Source of the DNA: Sphingopyxis sp. MSC1_008
GTDB lineage: Bacteria; Pseudomonadota; Alphaproteobacteria; Sphingomonadales; Sphingomonadaceae
Direction: 5' to 3'
NCBI RefSeq assembly: GCF_023197165.1
Contig: NZ_JALPRD010000001.1
Coordinates: forward strand, 124,001-188,000
DNA length: 64,000 nt
Part shown: in pieces, positions 52,251 to 60,023 of the stretch
How the letters are laid out: every line of letters starts with the position of its first letter
Numbering within the stretch: the stretch's first letter is position 1
Position numbers and translations under genes: made by a program
Notes under the pieces: model-generated
Seen by the model: only the letters and a program-made list of their open reading frames with translations
What the model was told of the DNA's origin: nothing
Database searches by the model: none

Positions 52251-52317
52251 GCCCGCGGGCGCGATGTGAAACCCGGTGGGGCGGTCAGGCGTCATTCGGG
52301 TTGGAAAGGAAAATCCG

Positions 52318-52749
52318 ATGCCGATGCCCACCCCGCCCTTCGATCTCAAGGGGCTCGATCACATCGTCCTGCGCATATCCGATCTCGACCGGATGCTCGC
52401 CTTCTATCGCGACGTTGTCGGCTGCAGCGACGAACGCGAGCAGGCGGAAATCGGCCTGTTCCAGCTTCGTGCCGGGCAATCGCTGATCGATCTCGTGACG
52501 ATCGACGGCCGCCTCGGTGCGGCCGGTGGCGCGGCGCCGGGCAGCGAGGGACGGAATGTCGACCATTTCGCGCTCGCCATCGACCCGTTCGACGAGGCCG
52601 CGATTCGTGCCCATCTCGCACGCCACGGCGTTGCGATCGAGCAATCGGGGCCGCGATATGGCGCAGAGGGCGAAGGCCCGTCGATCTATTTCCGCGATCC
52701 CGAGGGAAATCTGATCGAACTCAAGGGTCCGGCAACAAGCAGCGTATAG
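52318..52749 (+). CDS. VOC-family (glyoxalase/dioxygenase fold) protein
   Basis: 143-aa vicinal-oxygen-chelate protein. '[19 protein letters not shown]' gives the first metal His, '[12 protein letters not shown]' the second, and '[14 protein letters not shown]' the Glu ligand. Domain order is a single pair of beta-alpha-beta modules, as in small virulence-protein/fosfomycin-type VOC members. The substrate cannot be predicted. AAAGGA lies about 8 nt upstream. It sits between the terminator and tRNA-Pro. Confidence 0.87.
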   Translation: MPMPTPPFDLKGLDHIVLRISDLDRMLAFYRDVVGCSDEREQAEIGLFQLRAGQSLIDLVTIDGRLGAAGGAAPGSEGRNVDHFALAIDPFDEAAIRAHLARHGVAIEQSGPRYGAEGEGPSIYFRDPEGNLIELKGPATSSV

Positions 52750-52788
52750 ACTTGCGGCCCGGCGCTGTCTAAGGCGCGGGGCAGTAGT

Positions 52789-52865
<77 letters not shown>

Positions 52866-52907
52866 CTATCCAAAAACGGCGCTTTTTAGCCATTTTCACG
52901 ACTTCCG

Positions 52908-52939
52908 ATATAGCAAATGATATAGCAGATCATATAGCA
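52908..52939 (+). repeat. Three ATATAGCA iterons, 12-bp period
   Basis: ATATAGCA occurs at 52908, 52920 and 52932, exactly 12 bp apart, 43 bp past the tRNA-Pro end. Regular spacing next to an attachment site suggests arm-type binding sites for an integrase or excisionase. Confidence 0.5.
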
Positions 52940-53005
52940 GAATTTGCGCAACTGAACGCTCGACAAAGCTTCGCGCCGACTGTTATCCCCGACTAGGGGG
53001 AGTCG

Positions 53006-53536
53006 ATGATCAGCGATCAACACGAACGGGACGCAGCAGACAAACGTAGGGAGGCAAGGCAACTTGGCCCTCGCGTTCTGCTGTTCGCCCTCATCGTTCT
53101 AATGTCCCATGTGCTAGAAGTGCGGCCTTCAACCGTTGACGCCGCCGGCGTGAAGATCGCCGTTGCTGATGCAGTCGTGATCCGTGGCGGCTTAGCGCTG
53201 ATTTTCTATTTCTACTTCTGGTCAATGGTCACTTCGTGGATGGACGGGGCTTTCTTTTTTCCGCTCGCGACACACAAGGTTTTCATGAGGAATCTCATCA
53301 AAAGCTATAGGGGAGCACTCCGGGCCGAAAAAGGAAGCAGGTTGGTCGAACAGACCCCCAAAGAAGTGAAACGATACGTCCGTTCCCTGCTGAACACCCG
53401 GACGTTCCTAACGGCGCCATTCGTCATTGTTTGCATGTTGGTCGTCGGCGTTGCGCTAGGCGTGGGCATCAAGGACGTCTGGGATTTCGGAGCTTATGTA
53501 ATTGTGAAGTTAGGAAATCCCGAGGGTTTGTCATGA
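53006..53536 (+). CDS. Three-helix membrane protein of the element
   Basis: 176-aa protein with an Asp/Arg-rich N-terminus (1-26) and about three membrane helices (27-45, 64-90, 135-158). A cytoplasmic loop contains 'RNLIKSYRGALRAEKGSR'. GGGGGAG at 52996-53002 supports the start. It overlaps the next gene by ATGA, so the two form an operon. Base composition is lower in GC than the core genes. No family recognised. Confidence 0.65.
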   Translation: MISDQHERDAADKRREARQLGPRVLLFALIVLMSHVLEVRPSTVDAAGVKIAVADAVVIRGGLALIFYFYFWSMVTSWMDGAFFFPLATHKVFMRNLIKSYRGALRAEKGSRLVEQTPKEVKRYVRSLLNTRTFLTAPFVIVCMLVVGVALGVGIKDVWDFGAYVIVKLGNPEGLS

Positions 53537-54132
53537 ACGATGTCGAGAAGGCCCGAAATAAACTGTTGATTGCATTGTTCGTGGAAAGTCACCGTCCTGA
53601 GCGCCGCCAACTGTCTCGCGAACAGCTGCAATCGGAATATTTTCTGAAAATGGATACGCCGCTATTCAACGGCTTGGCGAAGGAGCTGCGGGACGCTGGT
53701 CTGATTAAAATCTATCCCGACCGAGCTACTTATGTGGTTCGGCTGCGTTCCGATGCGCACGCCGCGGCCCTAGGCCGCATTCTTGCAGCGATAGACGCCG
53801 AAAGTTTCAACGTGAATTGGCAGGGGCAGCGCATCGGGACGGATGCCGACAGCGAACTGTCGAGAGAGCTATTGAAAGCAATTCCTGACGGTTGGTTATT
53901 GCTTACGTGGGCTAAAGACGATCCTGCGCCGACGACGCCGACACACTCGCCACTCACCTCACAACATATATCGGCTGCTCGCGACGTCATCATGGTAGGC
54001 GGGAACGTTCATCACCCGGCTGACGCTGGAGGCGATCGGGGCTCCTTGGGATGGACGAAATGGCGCACCATCTTTGGCGGGCTTGGATTGATTGTCGCGA
54101 TCGCCGCGATTTTCGTGGCTGAATACCTTTGA
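53533..54132 (+). CDS. Hypothetical protein with winged-helix-like N-terminus and C-terminal membrane anchor
   Basis: 199 aa coupled by ATGA to the preceding membrane protein. Residues about 1-75 look like a small winged-helix or similar helical fold ('RRQLSREQLQSEYF', 'FNGLAKELRDAGLIKIYPD'). A polar middle part follows, and one C-terminal helix (about 178-197, 'TIFGGLGLIVAIAAIFVAEYL' region) would anchor it in the membrane. A two-component membrane system carried as cargo is plausible; defence or superinfection exclusion is only a guess from position. Confidence 0.6.
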   Translation: MNDVEKARNKLLIALFVESHRPERRQLSREQLQSEYFLKMDTPLFNGLAKELRDAGLIKIYPDRATYVVRLRSDAHAAALGRILAAIDAESFNVNWQGQRIGTDADSELSRELLKAIPDGWLLLTWAKDDPAPTTPTHSPLTSQHISAARDVIMVGGNVHHPADAGGDRGSLGWTKWRTIFGGLGLIVAIAAIFVAEYL

Positions 54133-54251
54133 GGCGCCACCCCAAAAATCGACTGCATGTCGTTTGACACACACCCGACTCATGCCCTTATGAGGCGCCC
54201 GACCGATGCACCCGCCGCCATGTGAGCCGGTGTCGGTTGGAGTAAATCAGC

Positions 54252-54443
54252 ATGAAAAATGCACATCTGGCGCCGCATGAAATCAAATTTTTCGGTGCAC
54301 TCGCCGAGTATATGGCTTTTGTTGAGGCGACAGGCGCCGACCTGGTGGCCGATGCAATCTATGACATGATCGGCACCGAACCCGAGACTATCGCCCCCTC
54401 GCCGGTGTCAGCGGGTGATTGGGGCGAGGTCTTCACAAACTAA
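54252..54443 (+). CDS. Small acidic hypothetical protein
   Basis: 63 aa, no membrane segment, acidic C-terminal half. GGAG lies 9 nt upstream of the ATG. The upstream gap (54133-54251) holds TTGACA at 54164 as a possible -35 element and two GAGGCGCC copies. No family recognised. Confidence 0.5.
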   Translation: MKNAHLAPHEIKFFGALAEYMAFVEATGADLVADAIYDMIGTEPETIAPSPVSAGDWGEVFTN

Positions 54444-54486
54444 GCAGGCGGTCGACACTGTGTAGTGGCCATTGCCCTGACGGATA

Positions 54487-54528
54487 AAAGCCCTCTATGT
54501 CTTGATAAGAAACGACATGGGGGGCTTT
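54487..54528 (+). promoter_or_regulatory. 15-bp RNA hairpin covering a ribosome binding site
   Basis: 54487-54501 pairs with 54514-54528 over all 15 positions if two G-U pairs are allowed, around a 12-nt loop. The G-U pairs work only in plus-strand RNA. The right arm contains the GGGGGG that serves as SD of the gene at 54532, so the fold would hide it. It could also act as a weak terminator (ends in TTT). Confidence 0.65.
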
Positions 54529-54531
54529 AAC

Positions 54532-54924
54532 ATGAAAGAAGAGAAATCTGCCGAGAAGACATCACCGGGGGTGGAGGAATATTACGAAGGGCCCCTAACA
54601 CACAACGCCGAGCCCATTTCCCGCCGGACACTGACCCTAGGAATCGTGGGGGTGATTGCAGTCATTGGGGCGTCGCTATTTAGCGGAATGCAAGATCGCA
54701 CCCCGGCAGCGCTACAGCGTGAATATGACGATGCCATTGCGGAGGTCGAGAACTTCGATTTTTCAGCAGCCCCGCCCCCCGCTGCCCGGATGGATCCAGA
54801 ATTGGAGATGGGCTCTCGGCAGGCTGTCGAACTGAATGAAATGATCTGCAAACAGACCGGCCAAAACTGCGAGCTGGCGGAAATGGCACGCAAGCAACAC
54901 ATGGAACGCTACTGGCGTTTCTGA
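54532..54924 (+). CDS. Single-pass membrane protein of the element, behind an RBS hairpin
   Basis: 130 aa: Lys/Glu-rich cytoplasmic N-terminus (1-34), one membrane helix (about 35-55, 'LTLGIVGVIAVIGASLFSG'), then a periplasmic part with two Cys ('MICKQTGQNCELAEMARKQH') that could form a disulfide. ATG54532 follows the GGGGGG SD inside the hairpin; ATG54517 and TTG54502 in frame are alternatives but lie within the hairpin. A stem GACTACG/CGTAGTC just after the stop may terminate it. Unknown function. Confidence 0.6.
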   Translation: MKEEKSAEKTSPGVEEYYEGPLTHNAEPISRRTLTLGIVGVIAVIGASLFSGMQDRTPAALQREYDDAIAEVENFDFSAAPPPAARMDPELEMGSRQAVELNEMICKQTGQNCELAEMARKQHMERYWRF

Positions 54925-55105
54925 GACTACGGAAGCTTAGCAGAGCGTAGTCCATTTCCGAAGCGAAGGGGGGCGCGCCGAGCCCAAAACTGGAATTGAG
55001 GTCGGCCCCCTAGTCTGCTATGCTGCCCGCGCCGCGAAATCCGCGGAGTTCCCGTAATTCAGTTGTGATTGATGCGAGATTATTTCATCGCGCTCGCTCC
55101 CAAAA

Positions 55106-55681
55106 TCATGCGCGCTGCTCGGCGCGCTGGATCGCCGACCGGCTCACCCCATACTGTCCGGCAAGCTGCCCATAAGATCGCCCCTGCCCCCTCGCCGCAC
55201 GTATATCGGCGCACTGTTCATCTGTCAGTGCCGCGGGCCGACCTAGCCGCTTCCCTGCGGCCTTGGCGCGCTGCAACCCTGTCTGCGTGCGCTCGACCAG
55301 CAAGTCGCGCTCAAACTCTGCCATGGCGCTTATGACGGTCATCACCATCTTTCCCGCGGCGCTCGTCAGGTCGACGCCGCCAAGCTGTAGGCAATGCACC
55401 CGCACGCCATCACCCGCGAGCCGGTCGATCGTGGCGCGCACGTCCATAGCGTTGCGGCCAAGACGATCTAGCTTGGTCACGATCAACACGTCGCCAGACT
55501 CCATGCGATCGACCAGCCGCGCGAAGCCCTCTCGTTCCATCGCCGGGGTGGAACCTGATACCGTCTCGGCGATGACCCGCTTAGGCTCGACCGCGAAACC
55601 GGCAGCGACGATCTCGCCGGTTTGATTATCGGTGGTCTGGTCGATCGTGCTTACGCGGCAGTAAGCGAAGGTGCGGGACAT
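55106..55681 (-). CDS. Serine recombinase (resolvase/invertase family)
   Basis: 191-aa small serine recombinase. Catalytic Ser in 'AYCRVSTIDQ' (Ser11), conserved 'LIVTKLDRLGRNAMD' (Arg cluster), 'MAEFERDLLVERTQTGL' (E-helix start), and a C-terminal Hin-type HTH ('GRSYGQLAGQYGVSRSAIQRA'). GGAG lies 8 nt before ATG. It probably resolves cointegrates or inverts a segment of the element. Repeated CTGTATCnAAA sites upstream (55693-55799) are its likely res region and would also give autorepression. Not an integrase for tRNA attachment. Confidence 0.93.
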   Translation of the reverse strand: MSRTFAYCRVSTIDQTTDNQTGEIVAAGFAVEPKRVIAETVSGSTPAMEREGFARLVDRMESGDVLIVTKLDRLGRNAMDVRATIDRLAGDGVRVHCLQLGGVDLTSAAGKMVMTVISAMAEFERDLLVERTQTGLQRAKAAGKRLGRPAALTDEQCADIRAARGQGRSYGQLAGQYGVSRSAIQRAEQRA

Positions 55682-55692
55682 GGGAACGACTC

Positions 55693-55799
55693 CTGTATCT
55701 AAAACGTGTCCCGTATATCTAGCTGTATCGAAACCATAGTCAACCTATATTCCGATACGATCTATGGGGGTATATCGTAACCGGTCGTTTTCGATACAG
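55693..55799. promoter_or_regulatory. Res-like multi-site region of the serine recombinase
   Basis: CTGTATCTAAAACG at 55693-55706, CTGTATCGAAA at 55723-55733 and its exact inverted copy TTTCGATACAG at 55789-55799. Weaker TATCG-type half-sites lie near 55752-55759 and 55772-55776. The array lies directly upstream of the recombinase start. Confidence 0.6.
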
Positions 55800-56059
55800 T
55801 CGGGCGGCGCTGGAATTGCCGGCGCGGCAGCGTGAGGGGGAATCTGCGGGTATTAGGGCTCGCAACCGATCACCGGTGTTGACTGTGCGGCGATCGGTTG
55901 CTGGGGGTCATGGGAACGCGGTGCCGATTAGAGCGATGGTCGGTGAGCCGATGGGTTGGTTTGGGCTGGCAATAGGCCATGCCCTTAAGTCGTTTGCCCC
56001 AAGCAACCGAATGTCCGATAGGGGGTGGTTAGCGGCCATTTTCCGGTCGTCTGCTCATC
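55800..56059. other. No supported gene
   Basis: A plus-strand frame of 92 codons (55816-56094) exists but has no SD and no recognisable fold, and its 3' part overlaps the more convincing minus-strand membrane gene at 56060. Nothing else seen in this stretch. Confidence 0.5.
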
Positions 56060-56344
56060 TTAGCAAAATCGCCGTGCAAGAATCTTCGCGGTAAAAATCG
56101 TCACGGGCAGACTAATTATGGCGAGAAAGCCAAGAGCAATCATTGCAATGCCGTGAGGGTCATGCTTCCAGTTTTCAATATACACAATGAGCATGATCAA
56201 AAGGCTTGGGAAAGCCAATGCGCTTCCTACTTTCAAATGCCTTGATTGAGCATTCATTAGTTTGAGAACGCAGAACGAAACTGCCGTGACAATTACACTG
56301 ATCGCAAGGCCTACGGCCAAGAAAAGTATGTCGCTTGAACCCAT
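56060..56344 (-). CDS. Small three-helix membrane protein
   Basis: 94 aa, hydrophobic, with about three helices (6-28, 41-57, 65-88) and a short 'ENWKHDPHG' loop. GC is low for this genome. No clear SD. It is transcribed away from the similar-sized membrane gene at 56476, with a long inverted repeat between them. Unknown function. Confidence 0.5.
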   Translation of the reverse strand: MGSSDILFLAVGLAISVIVTAVSFCVLKLMNAQSRHLKVGSALAFPSLLIMLIVYIENWKHDPHGIAMIALGFLAIISLPVTIFTAKILARRFC

Positions 56345-56371
56345 CGATGGGCACGGTTACGCGATATCTGG

Positions 56372-56448
56372 AATGTCCGCAACTGGTCGTTTGCTGCCAT
56401 TCCTGCCATTTTCGACGCGATGACTGGAATCGACCAGAAGCGGACATT
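56372..56448. repeat. 77-bp element with 18-bp inverted ends
   Basis: Ends AATGTCCGCAACTGGTCG (56372-56389) and CGACCAGAAGCGGACATT (56431-56448) are reverse complements at 16 of 18 positions. They enclose a 41-bp centre. AATGTCCGC...GCGGACATT palindromes recur in many proteobacterial genomes; here it lies between two divergent small membrane genes. Confidence 0.65.
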
Positions 56449-56475
56449 GTGTGCGCGTTCAGTCCTCTGTAATCT

Positions 56476-56784
56476 ATGATTATGACTCAGAGCGCGTTTG
56501 AATGGGATCCACGTCCACCGACCGTCAATGAGCGACTCATCTGTGGCGTATGGTTGACGGCATTTATGGTTGCCGTTGCAAATCGGTATTTTGCGTGGCG
56601 GCTGTTTCAAGGCTTTGACAATTGGGTTCTTTTTGCCCTGCTCGTTGTCGTATTTTTCCTCATCGCTAGATTGCCTACAGTAAGGCGCAATGAGAGCATT
56701 CGACGACCTTTGGGATATTGGCTAACGATCGGCGCTGGTGTGGTTGGTGCGCTAGTTTTGACATTTATTGGCTCTCAGCACTGA
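56476..56784 (+). CDS. Small membrane protein
   Basis: 102 aa with three likely helices (about 23-42, 48-64 and 80-98) and a basic loop 'RLPTVRRNESIRRP'. ATG56476 or ATG56482; no strong SD. Low GC. Unknown function; possibly paired with the divergent membrane gene at 56060. Confidence 0.5.
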   Translation: MIMTQSAFEWDPRPPTVNERLICGVWLTAFMVAVANRYFAWRLFQGFDNWVLFALLVVVFFLIARLPTVRRNESIRRPLGYWLTIGAGVVGALVLTFIGSQH

Positions 56785-56899
56785 AGGCAGCTTCCCACCC
56801 CTTACCGGTCATTCCGCTCTTCGACCTCGGCGGGGTATTGATGAAATGCGGTCAAATTATCTTTGATGCGAATTCGCCTCAATCAGCGCCGCGCCGAAA

Positions 56900-57754
56900 T
56901 CAGCCAGCGCCGCCCACCTGTGCCAGCGCGGCAAAACGTCCGATGTTCACGAGCCTCTCCGAGACAGCTTGCATCAGCAAATTGTTCGCGGGGAGGCTTT
57001 TGATGTGCGGGGGGTCCAGTTGCTCATAATTTACAAATACCTCGCGATCGATCCCGCTGGTCTGCGAACCTGTGAAAGCGAGGATTGCGGACTTGGGAGC
57101 GACCGCGGCGATCAACTGCGGCGGCGGTGGGTTCTGGCCAAGCAGCCTACGTATCTCCGTTCCCTCATTCACCGGCAGCGTTCGGTTATAAACGTGCGCG
57201 GCGGCATGCGCGCGAGACAGGGACCAGCTAATGCCGCGGACAGCTTCTTGCGGCGTGTAGGTCAGCGCGCCACGGTAGATTGTCACTTGGTCAGGTAAGG
57301 CGCGCCACACGGCGAGCTCGGATGGGATCATGATACCGGCGGGGTCTGACAGGTTGAGGTTGGCAAGCGTCTCGGGGATTGCCTCGCCGCGCGACCGGCG
57401 CCGGGGGGTGTGATACCGATAGATGAGCCGCACGGCGGTGCCGAGTGCAATGGCGTCTATCTCGCCGCGATCAAAGGCATCTCGAAATGCGCGCTGTAGC
57501 CCCATGGGAAAAGCGGTCATCGGCTTCTTGAGGGCATAGAGGAACGATGCCACCGCAAACTTGGCTTGCGGCATGTGGTGCTCGGCGTTCCAGTCGGTAG
57601 AAGCGAAGTCGGGCGCAAACTGATCATAGGCTGGCTGCGCTGCCGCCATAAACGCCGCGCGGTCGAACTGCTTGATGTAGTGGTTTTCGGTCTGCTCGGC
57701 AGCATATAGCGTCCATAGCTGGTCGAGCATTGAGCCGAGATATTTGGGTGTCAT
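56900..57754 (-). CDS. Predicted ADP-ribosyltransferase-like protein downstream of phage head genes
   Basis: 284 aa. The C-terminal half carries a pattern like R-S-E clade mono-ADP-ribosyltransferases: 'VTIYRGAL' with Arg161, 'GISWSLSRAHAAAHVY' with Ser176-Trp177-Ser178 in place of STS, and 'DREVFVNYEQL' with Glu238 as candidate catalytic residue. The N-terminal half (1-150) is helical and phage-specific. It is the last gene of the leftward head operon, its ATG touching the stop of the gene upstream. A capsid-packaged enzyme that modifies host proteins, as T4 Alt does, is a possible role. The ART assignment is from motif reading only. Confidence 0.6.
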   Translation of the reverse strand: MTPKYLGSMLDQLWTLYAAEQTENHYIKQFDRAAFMAAAQPAYDQFAPDFASTDWNAEHHMPQAKFAVASFLYALKKPMTAFPMGLQRAFRDAFDRGEIDAIALGTAVRLIYRYHTPRRRSRGEAIPETLANLNLSDPAGIMIPSELAVWRALPDQVTIYRGALTYTPQEAVRGISWSLSRAHAAAHVYNRTLPVNEGTEIRRLLGQNPPPPQLIAAVAPKSAILAFTGSQTSGIDREVFVNYEQLDPPHIKSLPANNLLMQAVSERLVNIGRFAALAQVGGAG

Positions 57755-58152
57755 TAGTTGATCTCCGAGGTGGGGGCCGATCGCGTATTCGCCTCAATGA
57801 GCGCCGCGCCAAAGTCATCTTGTCCCGCGCGGTCGCGCTTGGTCACGTCACGGGATTTCGCGGCCATGCCGAGCTTGATCATTACATTGCCGAGAGACTG
57901 GAGGTTTCGCCGATAGTTTTCCTCGTTGACCTCTTTGCCTTCGAGCAGGTCGGCGGCGAAGCGTTCGCACAGCATGGCGAGGGTCGCGGCGTTCACGAGC
58001 AGGACGCGCTCGGCGGGATTGGGATCATGTTGCAGCTGGCTCGCGAGTTCGGTTGCCAGCGTGCGAAAGCGTTTCGCATCGATCGTGCGGCCATCGATCT
58101 TGCGGCCGGCGACGACAAGCGGTTCGTTGGTGAAGGCGTCGAGGTCATGCAT
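57754..58152 (-). CDS. Hypothetical protein of the head operon
   Basis: 132 aa, soluble and helical ('RFRTLATELASQLQHDPNPAE', 'VLLVNAATLAMLCERFAADLL'). ATG58152 is chosen because the frame upstream overlaps the neighbouring gene and is not protein-like. It overlaps the previous gene by 8 bp and the next at the stop. It could be a small head or terminase-associated protein; no family recognised. Confidence 0.6.
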   Translation of the reverse strand: MHDLDAFTNEPLVVAGRKIDGRTIDAKRFRTLATELASQLQHDPNPAERVLLVNAATLAMLCERFAADLLEGKEVNEENYRRNLQSLGNVMIKLGMAAKSRDVTKRDRAGQDDFGAALIEANTRSAPTSEIN

Positions 58153-58489
58153 CGGTTCGAACCCTTGGCCGGTGTTTCCCGCTGTTCGGCGACATGCGGT
58201 TGATTTTGGGGAGTTCACGTCCGCTTTCGAGGAATTCGAGCGCGCGCGTCTGGACGTATTGCGGGTTGAGCCCCGCGAGCTCGCACACTGACCGGAAATC
58301 CCCTCCCCCATCCTGTAGCCAGCAGAGGGCACGGCGGCGGGCATAGTCTCGTTCACTAGGGCGCGATGCGCTGACATAAGCGCCGGCAGCGTCCATAATC
58401 GCTGTGTTGAGCACGGCGAGCATGAGGCGGCGTTCGGGGCTTATCTCATAGTCGAGATGATTGTCGGCGGTGGGAAGCGTGGGGGTCAT
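58145..58489 (-). CDS. Hypothetical protein of the head operon
   Basis: 114 aa. 'YEISPERRLMLAVLNTAIMDA' and 'DYARRRALCWLQDGGGDFRSVCELAGLNPQYV' suggest a helical protein with a helix-turn-helix-like end, similar in style to small phage proteins that follow minor head genes in rhizobial and sphingomonad prophages. ATG58489 overlaps the stop of the MuF-type gene (ATGA). Confidence 0.6.
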   Translation of the reverse strand: MTPTLPTADNHLDYEISPERRLMLAVLNTAIMDAAGAYVSASRPSERDYARRRALCWLQDGGGDFRSVCELAGLNPQYVQTRALEFLESGRELPKINRMSPNSGKHRPRVRTDA

Positions 58490-59511
58490 GGCTTGGCCCC
58501 CAACCGGGCGCGGCAGCGGCATCCCCATTCCAGCGGCGGGGACATGCGGGGGCCGAAAGGCGTATCGAAGGGCTCGCCGAGGGGCACGCCGAGAGGGTTC
58601 ATGATTTTGACCTGGCTGTGCTGGTGGCGCACGCGCTCATCCCCGGCGGTATGCCAGTATCGGCGTTGGTCGGCGGGGAGTGCGCCGAACCGGTGCGCGA
58701 TCAACCAGCCGGTTAGCTTCGCTTGTTCGGTGAGGGCATGAATCCCCTCTCCCATAACAGCCTGAGTGCGATATCGGCGAAGCGCGGCGGCGTGGCGATC
58801 GAGCATGGCGTCAGCATTGGCGGCGGTAAGATTTGGATTGCCGAGCGCCTTGGCGAGCATACGGATTTGCGCGGCAGACAAATGGCCTCGCGTTGCCGCG
58901 ATGATCGCGCGGGCATCGACCTTGCGAACATAGCTGGCGCGGATGCGATTGCCGGCAGCGTCGGTGCGCGCCGGCACCAGCACGCGCGGTGCGTCGAGGT
59001 AGGTTTGCACGGCTTCCCGCATGATTTCGAGCGAGGTGGCCTGTTTAACCGACAGGCCGATCGCTCGGCGCAATTGTGCTGCGCGGGCGTCAGGGGTGCC
59101 GCTGCCGTAAATCGCGCTTTCGATCGCCGCGCGGATTGCATCGGCGGTATCGGCTCGAAACGCGGAAAGGAACGCACCGGCAGCGGTATTGGCTTCGCGC
59201 ACGGCGTCGCTGTTCGAGTTGAGTGTGTGTCGGGCTTGGGATGCCGCGAGCGCGGCGATTTCCCCGGCGAGCGTGGACAGCGCGGCTAGGCCATCGGCGA
59301 ACGGCGTATCGAGGTCATCGGGAAGGCCGGTGTCGTCGAGTCCAAGGATGAGCGCAATCTGGCGCCGAATGTGGCTGGCGTCGATATCGTCGAGCGCCGA
59401 CGCCAGCACGCTCATATCGATCGTGTCGAGATAGCCGTCGGTTGCCGCGATCAGCACAGCGGACAGGTCGCTTTCGCGGGACGTTGCGAGGGTTTCGATT
59501 GCGTCGGTCAC
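58486..59511 (-). CDS. Phage minor head protein (Mu gpF-like)
   Basis: 341-aa virion morphogenesis protein. The C-terminal MuF domain is clear: 'YWHTAGDERVRHQHSQVK' followed by 'PPLEWGCRCRARLGA' with the paired Cys. The N-terminal two thirds are helical, as usual. MuF proteins sit at the portal and are packed in the head. The GTG start directly follows the TAG of the connector gene (TAGTG). Confidence 0.85.
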   Translation of the reverse strand: MTDAIETLATSRESDLSAVLIAATDGYLDTIDMSVLASALDDIDASHIRRQIALILGLDDTGLPDDLDTPFADGLAALSTLAGEIAALAASQARHTLNSNSDAVREANTAAGAFLSAFRADTADAIRAAIESAIYGSGTPDARAAQLRRAIGLSVKQATSLEIMREAVQTYLDAPRVLVPARTDAAGNRIRASYVRKVDARAIIAATRGHLSAAQIRMLAKALGNPNLTAANADAMLDRHAAALRRYRTQAVMGEGIHALTEQAKLTGWLIAHRFGALPADQRRYWHTAGDERVRHQHSQVKIMNPLGVPLGEPFDTPFGPRMSPPLEWGCRCRARLGAKP

Positions 59512-60023
59512 TAGAAGCGGACCTCAGCGACGTGCGCGGACGATGCGCGCAGATACGGTTCGACCAGACGCCGGACGTGTTTGGGCAGTTCGTCGGCGAC
59601 CGTGGGGTAAAACATTTCCATAGAGTCGCCGAGCATGCGTTGCATGATCGCGGGACCACCGCCGAGGGTGCCGGTGGCGAGCAGATGGATTGCGAGCTCA
59701 ACCGAGGCCGTTTTGATCGCATCGGGAATGTCAGTGGTCAGGGGATAGCCGAGCGGTGCCTGATCGGCGACACGCGGCCATGCCAGCGGCTGTGTCGGCG
59801 CCAGCTTGCGGCCCTGCCAACCCAAGCGATCGAGCACCGCGGTTGCCGTGATGATCGCTTGTTCGCGCGCTCGCGCTGCGGAGTTGGCCCACGGCGCGGC
59901 GAAGAGGCGCGTGTCCGCTATCCTGTCGGCGTCGGCGAGCGACAGATAGGCATTCTGACCAATAGCGATGATCGGGCATTCGTCGAAGGCGGCGCAATCG
60001 CCGGTGGGCGTGGTGTCGGTCAC
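59511..60023 (-). CDS. Phage head-tail connector/adaptor protein (DnaT-like, gp6-type)
   Basis: 170 aa. 'AYLSLADADRIADTRLFAAPW', 'ATAVLDRLGWQGRKL' and 'QPLAWPR' form the well-known pattern of phage connector proteins often auto-named 'DnaT-like ssDNA-binding'. 'IPDAIKTASVELAIHLL' continues the helical bundle. The GTG start overlaps the previous stop (GTGA). It would extend the portal ring. Confidence 0.8.
   Translation of the reverse strand: MTDTTPTGDCAAFDECPIIAIGQNAYLSLADADRIADTRLFAAPWANSAARAREQAIITATAVLDRLGWQGRKLAPTQPLAWPRVADQAPLGYPLTTDIPDAIKTASVELAIHLLATGTLGGGPAIMQRMLGDSMEMFYPTVADELPKHVRRLVEPYLRASSAHVAEVRF

Noticed and set aside
51906-52772. 288-codon plus frame through the lipoprotein repeats
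   Set aside because: Open only because GCT repeats read as CTG/TGC in other frames; it crosses the terminator and the VOC gene.
52866-53005. Integrase gene next to tRNA-Pro
   Set aside because: Looked for one on both strands; none is present, only iterons and a short non-coding gap.
55816-56094. 92-codon plus frame in the element
   Set aside because: No SD, no fold, and overlaps the membrane gene at 56060.
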